Shown here one piece after another: positions 34,501 through 40,078 of a DNA stretch of 42,741 nt (position 1 is its first letter; every line of letters starts with the position of its first letter). The notes beneath the pieces were generated by a model, which saw only the letters and a program-made list of their open reading frames with translations, searched no databases and was not told the origin of the DNA. A program made the position numbers and the translations under genes. This stretch comes from JAIEPT01 sp038217425 (lineage in GTDB: Bacteria > Planctomycetota > Planctomycetia > Gemmatales > Gemmataceae), in NCBI GenBank assembly GCA_038217425.1, contig JBBQPM010000043.1:1-42741 (forward strand), read 5' to 3'.

Positions 34501-35910
34501 GACGTCGCTCGAGTCGTAGATGCGCTGGATCTGTAGGCGATTGACGTCGTGGTGTTCGTCGTAGCGGTTGCCGAGCGGATCGATGAGGGCGCCGGTGGCG
34601 GGGTCGCCGTCGAAGTCGACGTAGATGCGCGTGTTCTCGACGGGCGTGACCCAGATCGGGCTGCCGTTCTCGGTGGCGGAACTGCCGTCGTTTCCCGGGG
34701 CCCAGGCGACGACAGCGACCGGCGAGAGCGTGGCGGTCGCTTGTAGCGACAGACCCCAGTCGCGCGCCTGGTTGACGCCCGAGGTGCCGCCGACGTCCAT
34801 GGCGCCGACGACGGCGAAGTCGTCGCCATTGGTCGTGAAGACGTGCGTCGCGGAGCCGGCGAGCGTATTGTACTCGAACGTCGCGCCGGCCGCGATCAGC
34901 TGGGTCGTGATGCCGGCGGTAGTTTCGAAGGAGACGGTAATGTCGAACAGGTTGGTATTGTGGACGAAGAGATGGAACGGTCGAGTCGCGTCGACGGTGG
35001 TGACCGAGCTAAAGTAATCGTTGGACAGAAGATTGTCGGGAAGGAGCGCAAAGTAGCGGGATTCGTAATTGGAGCCGATATCGCCGGTCACGAGATCGAC
35101 CTGGATCGGCTTGTCGGCGACGACGGTGGCTCCGGCGTTCAGCACCAGCGCGGTCGGGGTGCTGTATCCTTCGCCCTGGTTGAGAACCTGCGTGATGTCC
35201 ACAATGCCGTCGGCGTTGTGGTCGATCTGAATCGTGGTGTTGTCTTGCGACGCCATTATGAAGAATGCGGTGCTTTCGAAAACCTGGGTGGCGGTTGCGA
35301 CGTTCTCGCCGACGGGAGCCGTGTAGGAGAGGCCGTAAAAGCGCGTATCGTAGACTTCGGAGGCGTCGGCGAACAGGGCGGCGGTGGCAACGGGCCAGTT
35401 GGCGCGCGCGATGGAGATGGTCTGCGAGGCGCCGATCTTGTCGCCGCCGTCGAAGAAGATGTTCGCCGGGACGCGCGGGTTGGCGGGCACGTTATTGGAA
35501 AGCGTGACGATATCGCCGGCGTTGATGATATCGGTCGCATATCCCGGAGCGATGCCGTTGGAGGGGTCGTTATCGCCCCAAATCTCCGTCGTCGCCTGCA
35601 CGGGATTGGCGAGGTCGGCCTCGAATCCGTCTTCCCAGTGATCGTAGTAAATGATCGTGTTGTTCGCCGACGCGGTGATCGAGGTCACGGAACGGATGTC
35701 GTTCCCCGCGGCCGGGTTGACGGAGTTCATCCACACCAACATCGGCTGTTCCGGGTACGGCAAATAAAAGAACTGCAGCGGCGCATCCGCCGGGTTGATA
35801 CGATCCTCGAGCCGCTCCACCTCCATGAAGTTGCGAAATTGCCGAGGATTTTTGAGGGAGCGAAGCCAGCGCTGAAATCGATTGAGGGGGTTGAGCCGCT
35901 TCAAATTCAT
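28501..35910 (-). CDS. Giant secreted SdrD-B repeat protein with planctomycete LEDR motif
   Basis: 2469 residues. The N-terminus (basic, then FMEVERLEDRINPADAP) carries the LEDR-type motif common at the start of very large planctomycete surface proteins. Residues about 45-460 form a beta-rich domain with phrases like NTTIQIDHNADGIVD and LNAGATVVADKPIQV, similar to IgGFc-binding-type domains. DUF11-like modules follow (near residues 510, 770 and 927). Twelve SdrD-B-type repeats start near 653, 1067, 1195, 1313, 1428, 1543, 1660, 1780, 1898, 2005, 2112 and 2225, most with a calcium-binding DxDGDGxQDxGE core. The final 115 residues are proline/alanine-rich. Probably a calcium-stiffened surface stalk or matrix protein. 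No sortase signal is seen. Confidence 0.88.
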   Translation of the reverse strand: MNLKRLNPLNRFQRWLRSLKNPRQFRNFMEVERLEDRINPADAPLQFFYLPYPEQPMLVWMNSVNPAAGNDIRSVTSITASANNTIIYYDHWEDGFEADLANPVQATTEIWGDNDPSNGIAPGYATDIINAGDIVTLSNNVPANPRVPANIFFDGGDKIGASQTISIARANWPVATAALFADASEVYDTRFYGLSYTAPVGENVATATQVFESTAFFIMASQDNTTIQIDHNADGIVDITQVLNQGEGYSTPTALVLNAGATVVADKPIQVDLVTGDIGSNYESRYFALLPDNLLSNDYFSSVTTVDATRPFHLFVHNTNLFDITVSFETTAGITTQLIAAGATFEYNTLAGSATHVFTTNGDDFAVVGAMDVGGTSGVNQARDWGLSLQATATLSPVAVVAWAPGNDGSSATENGSPIWVTPVENTRIYVDFDGDPATGALIDPLGNRYDEHHDVNRLQIQRIYDSSDVDQTGTRLYTVDGTLISVAYGQDNNASLAVPGIDAGYTVPAFPVPTLIKTVDFAPGGDANGDGLFNSGDTLAYSIQIINRGLYPILNSVAGDALPIEVTYVANSTTVNDGIITISAPDSGVTAFPVDETGLTITNIATGGTTTITFIVTVNAGLASGTTSVVNSADLSFGLVLLRDTNTAPIRAAIGDYVWNDVNADGVQDVGELGFANVTLDLYSDANGDGIINGADAVVQTRTTDAAGRYQFINLDEASYIVVVTDTASVLTGLTQTFGILPHAVNLGAGEVYAVADFGYANVAALPPGLTKTIFATSLPDTGSGQFDAANPDLNVGELVTYRIVATLSEGTYAGGLTLTDALPTDLVPISSQIVSIGSSISGSALGVGATGTLSGQTYTFGLGTGVFNAIDGVSDAGDLIVFEIVARTANVGANVAGHVITNSASLNYGSGIVSASVQADVVAPVLTISKVVDDSTVDALQVVTYTVDITNPAGSTPSTGPAYNLSVTDVPAAGMEIIAGSIQIVSAPGGSNTQIVSNGSNFSVTADLLLQGETIRVTYQARLLGSVAPGASVANSAITTYTSAPTNGRAGTTSTQTPLTVNTSTISGFAYIDIDNNGAFNLGDTPIQNVIISLSGTDHLGNAVTRSATTDVTGLWIIDQLRPSDVTGYSITESNVPAGLLDNAETAGDAGNPFGGAVGAVGTDIISAVVIPLGSNQTQTNYNFGELQPSSIGDFVWEDVNGNGIQDLGELGIANITVSLTGTDDLGQSVTDSVTTGAGGAYAFVNLRPGTYQVAFGNTNGVVTFTRTAQDQGADDTLDSDANPATGATATFALGAGANNTVDAGLYQLTTFGDRVWYDIDGDGVQDAGEPGIVGATVTVTWAGPDGVLGTGDDGTPTDTTTGVDGSWSFAGQPPGTYQVLVSNFPNGLNAPTFDQDGVGTPNLTTFTIGSNQTRDDLDFGYRGSASLGDFVWNDADGDGAQDVGEPGLPGVQLSVTWFGQDDTFGTLDDVVYSNVTTSGAGIYGLANLPAGTFRVDVVNASVPGNLSLTTPVTEPVDVTLTTGQTVLTADFGYVGNASVGDRVWYDVDGDGTQDAGEAGVVGANVVLTWAGNDNTLGTADDVTYSTTTDADGIYTFVGLPVNNAGGDNYRVAITPPAIYATPTFDSDGVGTPNQSDFTLTPAQTRVDQDFGVRGALANGIGDFVWLDANANGQQDGGELGIQGVDVDLFDSTGTVLLNSTTTSVGGAYSFVGLIPGDYQVRFGNTVGAVIYPRSTANLGADVSDSDADATTGFTGPVTVIAGINSTVDAGLFQVASFGDRIWFDTNGDGVQDNGEAGLPGLTVTATWAGADGIFGNGDDVTLAPVTTGVNGAYAFVGVQPGNYRAVVGGLPPSAIPTYDIDGDLVTLPNTGEFSIVSGAVRDDIDFGYQGFGEVGDFVWYDLNRDGIQQASEPGIAGVTVEVVDAGNVVVGSAVTNGAGQYLVQGLPLGTFTVRVVTATLPDQGLTASYDLDGGGDSATAVTLDAVNYQNLNADFGYAGTGVIGDRLWIDYNTNGVQDVGEPGLPNADVSLTWTGPTGPVVLTATTDANGNYLFSNLPGGDYQVQVAGGIPAGIVQSFDPDGTVDASSALTLGNGQTRLDLDFGYRGTSSLAGRVFNDLDNDGVVDLTEVGIAGTQIFLSGADYLGRPVSFVTTTIADGTFVFNNLTDGVFTLTEAQPIGFLDGIDTNGSQPGTQTNDQFTTISLGVGQAATGYLFGEIPPASLSGVVYLDTNRNNQRDIGEAGIAGVTITLQGTDDRGQAVNLSLVTNSNGQYLFSNLRPGNYSVTETQPAMFNGATNLGSQGGATATDVIFASLSAGVNGVANNFGELGANFSGISKNRFLSSTVRTAAPVSAAIPQAAPAAVVEASPPPSGAPQQPAGISITAPPQAPLSLVVEAPAPIVPPPTPARNLFETPAIPAPAQQNVPLPVAEESVFERLFYRWRKSGSVGTPPRPSASVQAFVPLP
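28900..33960 (-). repeat. SdrD-B repeat region
   Basis: Twelve diverged units, mostly spaced 320-360 nt apart (the first is set apart), encode the SdrD-B domains. Coding-strand words for GD-VWYD-DGDG-QD-GE recur, but the units have diverged far more than the TPR repeats of the window, so this is an old array. Confidence 0.8.
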
Positions 35911-36227
35911 CGAGCTACCTGCACGGGTTAGAGGGATTATTCCTCGGGGGGGCGAGCGGGGGCAGGTAAAGATAGGTCACGAATCGGCCCGCAGGGCTTA
36001 CATTTCATTTATTCCGCAAAGAAGCGATTAGCGCGCAAGCGACAGTTCTAACGGATGTGACGGATATGCCGGCAAGGGCCGGGTTTTGCGCTCGAATCAA
36101 TCCGAGTGACGGCTCCTGCGCCGCTGAAAGATTTGCCGTTCGTCCGGCCTTTTTCTTTGTAGGATGACACGGATCGAGTCAATCGTATGGGACTCGACTG
36201 TTCATTCACAACCCGGAGAATCTTGGC
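35911..36227. other. Divergent intergenic region between the SdrD-B gene and an orphan gene
   Basis: 317 nt without an ORF I would call. It must carry the promoters of both flanking genes, but I see only weak candidates and no clear -35/-10 pair. No strong hairpin, tRNA or repeat family member is present. It is lower in GC near 36000-36030. Confidence 0.6.
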
Positions 36228-37436
36228 ATGGACAAGAGTACGGTCATTTACGGACAGGGCAACGGCGTACCCGTGGCGAAAGTGAACTGGACCGTCATTC
36301 GCGAGGCGATCACCGCCGAGATCGGACCCGAGCCGATCACCGGCCTCAACGCGGCCAAATCGGCAGTCGAAGATGCAAAGAAAGACAAGAGCCTGGATGG
36401 CGCCTACGTCAAGGTCGGTCTCGATGGGAGCGACCTCGTTCTGCGCATCAAGGACAAGCGCACATTCAAGGACAAAGAGATCGACACGACGCTCATCAAG
36501 GGCTACAAGAAGCTCAAGGCCGAGTATCTCAAAAACCTCGAGTTGGTCGCCAAGTCGGACATGGTCGAAGTCGATCCGAAAGTCTACGACACGATGGTGC
36601 TCGAACTCGGCCGCAACATCATGGCCGACGCCCCCAATCCGACTCAGGTCACCGAGGCCAAGCAGGCGATCGCCAACAAGGACTATGTGATGGCCCTGAC
36701 CAAGGTTGGGGGCCTGGCCAAGAAGGTCCGCAACGGCCTGAAGAATATGAACAGCTTCGACGATTTCATCGCCAAGATCTGCAAGACGATGAAATGGGAT
36801 CCGCGTCATCTGGACGACAAAGCGCTCTCCACGCTCAACAAAAAGCGAAAGGAAGTCATTGGCGTTCTGGAAAAAACCAATCGCATCGTCGAGAAGTGGG
36901 AGGAAGAAGTCGAGGAGATGGAGTCCAAGCTCCCCACGCCGACGACGACGAGCACTGATCCCGCGTACCAGCAGCGGTTCAACCTGATTCTCAAGACAAA
37001 CAAAGCGATCGTCGAAGAGGTCAAAACGAAAAGCGCCCAGGCGGCGAGCGTTCGCGCGAGCGTCGAAAAACTGGTGACAGCCGGCAAGGCGATCAAGACT
37101 GCCGAGCAAGCGACTCAAGTCATCAACTCGCTCGGCGTGCTGGAAACCCGGTTTCGGAAAATCCTCACCGAGGCCATCGACATTCACTATCCGATGCGCA
37201 AAGGGCTCGGCACTTCTGATACGAAGACGATGAGCTTGGAAGATAAGCGGGACGTGTTCGGCCCGATCAATCAACGCGGCATGGACTGGAACGGCAAGAC
37301 GCTCGACCATCACGTCGCCATCGTCTCAGCGACCGAACCTTTCTTGAACGACCTGGCGTCGAGATTCCCCGAGTTGCGCGAGGGCGCCCTCGCCATTCTG
37401 GGCGAGATCAAGAAGCCGCTGCCGGAAAAACAGTAG
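36228..37436 (+). CDS. Orphan charged coiled-coil protein
   Basis: 402 residues, with GGAGA 10 nt upstream of the ATG. There is no signal peptide or membrane segment. The N-terminal 80 residues form a small domain (PVAKVNWTVIREAITAEIGPEP, then LDGSDLVLRIKDKRTFKDKEI). The remainder is helical and lysine/glutamate-rich, with probable coiled coil around residues 200-235 (KKRKEVIGVLEKTNRIVEKWEEEVEEMESK) and again near 250-310. A threonine/proline linker (LPTPTTTSTDP) separates the two. The long minus-strand frame opposite is a shadow. No known family recognised. Codon use is typical of the window, so it is likely a real native gene. Confidence 0.75.
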   Translation: MDKSTVIYGQGNGVPVAKVNWTVIREAITAEIGPEPITGLNAAKSAVEDAKKDKSLDGAYVKVGLDGSDLVLRIKDKRTFKDKEIDTTLIKGYKKLKAEYLKNLELVAKSDMVEVDPKVYDTMVLELGRNIMADAPNPTQVTEAKQAIANKDYVMALTKVGGLAKKVRNGLKNMNSFDDFIAKICKTMKWDPRHLDDKALSTLNKKRKEVIGVLEKTNRIVEKWEEEVEEMESKLPTPTTTSTDPAYQQRFNLILKTNKAIVEEVKTKSAQAASVRASVEKLVTAGKAIKTAEQATQVINSLGVLETRFRKILTEAIDIHYPMRKGLGTSDTKTMSLEDKRDVFGPINQRGMDWNGKTLDHHVAIVSATEPFLNDLASRFPELREGALAILGEIKKPLPEKQ

Positions 37437-37456
37437 CTTGCTGGGCGTCACGAAGG

Positions 37457-37484
37457 TTAGCCGCCGGCAGGAATCGGCGGCTAA
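37457..37484. terminator. Hairpin between convergent genes
   Basis: Ten-nt arms ttagccgccg (37457-37466) and cggcggctaa (37475-37484) enclose an 8-nt loop. The right arm overlaps the cysC stop codon. It probably ends transcription of the upstream orphan gene and of cysC. Confidence 0.6.
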
Positions 37485-38092
37485 AAGAACCCGCGTTCGC
37501 GCAAATAGGCGACGAGCAGGTCGGCCGACTCCGCGGGCGTCATCGTCGAGGCGTCGATGGTGAGTTCCGGCTGGTACGGTTCCTCATACGGATCGTCGAT
37601 GCCGGTGAAACCCTGGATCTGCCCCGCCCTGGCCTTCTTGTAGAGGCCCTTCGGATCGCGCGCCTCGCACGTCGCGATCGGCGTGCTCACGTAGATTTCG
37701 ATGAACGGCAACTTGCTTGCCGCGTGGAGCGCCCGCACGCCGTCGCGGTCCTTGCGATACGGGCTGATGAAACTCGCCAGCGCGATGACCCCGGCGTCGG
37801 CGAACAGCTTCGCCACTTCGCCGACGCGCCGGATGTTCTCCTCGCGGTCGGCAGCCGAGAAATCGAGGTTTTTGTTCAGCCCATGCCGAACGTTGTCGCC
37901 GTCGAGCACATATGCAAACTTACCCATGCCGACCAGGACGTGTTCGAGCGTGTACGCAAAGGTGCTCTTGCCGGAGCCGGAGAGTCCGGTGAACCAGAGC
38001 GTGCAGCCCTTCTGCTGGAACAAGGCGCTGCGCTGTTCGCGCGCGACGTGTCCGCTGTGCCAGGTGATGTTCGTCGCTTTAACGTCTACCAT
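37481..38092 (-). CDS. cysC: Adenylylsulfate kinase (CysC)
   Basis: 203 residues. P-loop GLSGSGKST at residues 36-44, then DGDNVRHGLNKNLDFSAADREENIRRVGEVAKLF, FISPYRKDRDGVR, and KGLYKKARAGQIQGFTGIDDPYE are full CysC signatures. The enzyme phosphorylates adenosine 5'-phosphosulfate to PAPS, the sulfate donor for reduction or sulfation. The length is normal for a stand-alone CysC. The sulfate adenylyltransferase genes are not adjacent. In a phylum rich in sulfatases and sulfated polymers, PAPS could serve sulfation; that is speculative. Confidence 0.95.
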   Translation of the reverse strand: MVDVKATNITWHSGHVAREQRSALFQQKGCTLWFTGLSGSGKSTFAYTLEHVLVGMGKFAYVLDGDNVRHGLNKNLDFSAADREENIRRVGEVAKLFADAGVIALASFISPYRKDRDGVRALHAASKLPFIEIYVSTPIATCEARDPKGLYKKARAGQIQGFTGIDDPYEEPYQPELTIDASTMTPAESADLLVAYLRERGFF

Positions 38093-38104
38093 ATCAAGTC
38101 CGCG

Positions 38105-38164
38105 GAAAGCCCAGGGACGGCTGTCCCTGGGTAAATCTCCAGGGACAGCCGTCCCTGGGCTTTC
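38105..38164. repeat. REPIN-like paired hairpin, copy C
   Basis: Two exact 26-nt arms (38105-38130 and 38139-38164) separated by 8 nt. Each arm is a hairpin CCCAGGGAC, loop GGCT or its complement, GTCCCTGGG. Compared with copies A and B, the closing base pair T-A is changed to C-G in both half-arms, so pairing is preserved. It lies between the oxidoreductase stop and the cysC start. Confidence 0.9.
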
Positions 38165-38176
38165 GCCATAACTTCC

Positions 38177-39697
38177 TTACGACGCAGGATCGCGGCCGTT
38201 CACCCACGGGCCGGCCAGCTTCTGGTATTCGGGCGGTTCGAGCGTGCTGCCGATGTCGCCCCCTTCCCAGCCGATGATCTGGTTAGGTTTGCCGCGCTCT
38301 TTACTTCGGCGTTCCCAGGACTTGGCCCAGGTATCGTCCGCGGGCACCACGCGCTGGAGCTTCTTGTCCCAGGCCAGCGATTGACCCGTGCGGTAGCTCT
38401 GCACGCCCATGGCGACCGTGGTGAACGCAGCGGCGCCGAGTTCCGGAGTGCTGTGCGTGTTGCGATTCTTGGCGCGGACGCACGTGAGGAAATTCTCCCA
38501 GAGGGGCTGGGTAGAATCGCCTTCGCCCATGCCGCCGCCGATCCATTTGGATGCGGGATTGACAGCCGGGGCGTTGGCGCGGGGACGGTTGGCCGCCGAC
38601 TGCGGAATGATCTCGACGCCGTGATCCTTCTCGCGCCGGCCAAACTTCACGGTCGCCGTCTTGCCGCGGATGATCTCGTCCAGACCGTGATCGTTAATCA
38701 TCGTGGCGCTGATGAGAAGTTGGCAGCCTTCATCGTAGTCCGCGACGATGGTGGCGACGTCGGGGACTTCGCGGTCGTCGTATTCGAGATAGATGCCGCC
38801 GGCGCCGCACACGCGCGCCGGGTAACGCACGCCCATCGCGGAGATGATGCGCGTGGTGCGGTGCACGAACAAGTCCGTGAACATGCCGCCGCCGAAATCC
38901 CAGTAGCAGCGCCACTGTGCCCAGGTCGCCCGGTCAAACGGCCGATTGCTCGAGAGGGGCACGCCGTCGAATACCGAGAACTTGTGCCCCAGCCACATAT
39001 CCCAATCGATGGTGGTCGGGCTCATCGTCTTGTTCAGCGGGTAGTAGCGCCATTGGCCGACCATGGAATTGCGGTAGTAGCTGGTCTGCGCCTGGGCGAC
39101 GTGGCCGATATCGCCTTTGCGGATCATCTCGTTGACCTGACGCAGCAGCGGGTCGGCCATCCACTGCACGCCGACGGTCATGACGATGTTCTTCTCGCGC
39201 ATCTTGTTGACGAGGGCGGTCGCTTCCTCGATGGTCTTGGTCATCGGTTTTTCGCAGTAGATGGCCTTCCCCGCGTCGGCCGCATCCATGCACATCTTGG
39301 CGTGCCAGTGATCGGGCGTGGCGATGCAGACGGCGTCGACTTCGCGCAAGTTGAGCAGGCCGCGATAGTCCTTGGTGACGTGAATCTTGTCGTCGGGATT
39401 GATGCCGCAGCGTTTGGCGGAGGGGTACAGGCCGCGGCCCTTGCCGTTGCCGAGGGTGGGATCGCCGTCCCAGACGTCGTTTACGGCGACGGGGGCGACG
39501 CCCTTGTTGGCTTTTTGCAGATCGAGGATGACGTCGATGTGCTGTTGGCAACGGCCGCCGACGCCGAGGAAGGCGATGCCGATGCGGTCGTTGGCGCCGT
39601 TGATGTTGGCGTAGCTTTTGGCGGAAGCGGCGAGGGCGTAGCCCGCGGCCCCCGCGGCAGTGGCCGACTTGATGAAATCGCGCCGATTGTGTTCCAT
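38177..39697 (-). CDS. Gfo/Idh/MocA family oxidoreductase, Tat-exported
   Basis: 506 residues from ATG 39697. The start is set by the twin-arginine signal NRRDFIKSATAAGAAGYALA; the longer frame to 39886 would hide it. NAD(P)-binding motif IGIAFLGVGGRCQQH is followed by VDAVCIATPDHWHAKM and the family EKP motif YCEKPMTKTIEEA. The C-terminal sheet domain includes WDMWLGHKFSVFDGVPLS and DFGGGMFTDLFVH. Planctomycetes have very many such exported oxidoreductases, thought to act on polysaccharide-derived sugars, with the cofactor carried across folded. The substrate is unknown. Length is at the upper end of the family, typical for this subgroup. Confidence 0.93.
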   Translation of the reverse strand: MEHNRRDFIKSATAAGAAGYALAASAKSYANINGANDRIGIAFLGVGGRCQQHIDVILDLQKANKGVAPVAVNDVWDGDPTLGNGKGRGLYPSAKRCGINPDDKIHVTKDYRGLLNLREVDAVCIATPDHWHAKMCMDAADAGKAIYCEKPMTKTIEEATALVNKMREKNIVMTVGVQWMADPLLRQVNEMIRKGDIGHVAQAQTSYYRNSMVGQWRYYPLNKTMSPTTIDWDMWLGHKFSVFDGVPLSSNRPFDRATWAQWRCYWDFGGGMFTDLFVHRTTRIISAMGVRYPARVCGAGGIYLEYDDREVPDVATIVADYDEGCQLLISATMINDHGLDEIIRGKTATVKFGRREKDHGVEIIPQSAANRPRANAPAVNPASKWIGGGMGEGDSTQPLWENFLTCVRAKNRNTHSTPELGAAAFTTVAMGVQSYRTGQSLAWDKKLQRVVPADDTWAKSWERRSKERGKPNQIIGWEGGDIGSTLEPPEYQKLAGPWVNGRDPAS

Positions 39698-39808
39698 GAC
39701 AGACACCTTGAAAGAAGGAGGCGAATCGGGTTTTGATGTAAGTATTGTGGCAAAAAGAAGCCGCGAGTGCCAGCAAATAATCGCCTGTTCGGACGCACGG
39801 CAAGTTTC

Positions 39809-39814
39809 TATAAT
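39809..39814 (+). promoter_or_regulatory. Likely -10 box of the tRNA-Ser gene
   Basis: A perfect TATAAT lies 11 nt before the tRNA 5' end. The -35 is weak (TGTTCG at 39786-39791, 17-nt spacing). Confidence 0.55.
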
Positions 39815-39825
39815 TGGAGAGCGAA

Positions 39826-39912
39826 GGAGAGGTGACAGAGTGGCCGATTGTGCCGGTCTCGAAAACCGGTGTGGGTGAAAGCTCACCGAGGGTTCAAATC
39901 CCTCCCTCTCCG
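39826..39912 (+). tRNA. tRNA-Ser (anticodon CGA)
   Basis: 87 nt. The 7-bp acceptor stem is ggagagg (39826-39832) with cctctcc (39905-39911), followed by a G discriminator typical of tRNA-Ser. The anticodon stem ccggt/accgg holds loop ctcgaaa, giving anticodon CGA (reads UCG). A long variable arm gtgggtgaaagctcac and a T arm gaggg-ttcaaat-ccctc complete a class II tRNA. CCA is not encoded. It lies alone, divergent from the Gfo/Idh gene. Confidence 0.96.
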
Positions 39913-39994
39913 CTTGTTTGATAAGGGTTTACGTCGAATCGGCGTCGTGCTCGCCGTATCTGGGGGCGCCTACTTTGAGCGCCCATTGGAGCGC

Positions 39995-40014
39995 GCCCCC
40001 TTTCTTTTGGGGGC
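39995..40014. terminator. Possible terminator hairpin
   Basis: gccccc (39995-40000) and gggggc (40009-40014) enclose loop tttctttt, between the tRNA gene and the convergent caspase/FGE gene. Confidence 0.35.
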
Positions 40015-40078
40015 GGCAGGTGAATCGCTCCATCGCTCCCGGTATGGGCCGTGTGGCTTCTGCGTCTTTCCACGAAGG

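Noticed and set aside
36048..37313. 421-residue minus-strand open frame
   Set aside because: The plus-strand frame 36228-37436 has a ribosome site, normal codon use and a plausible helical product. The minus frame has none of these.
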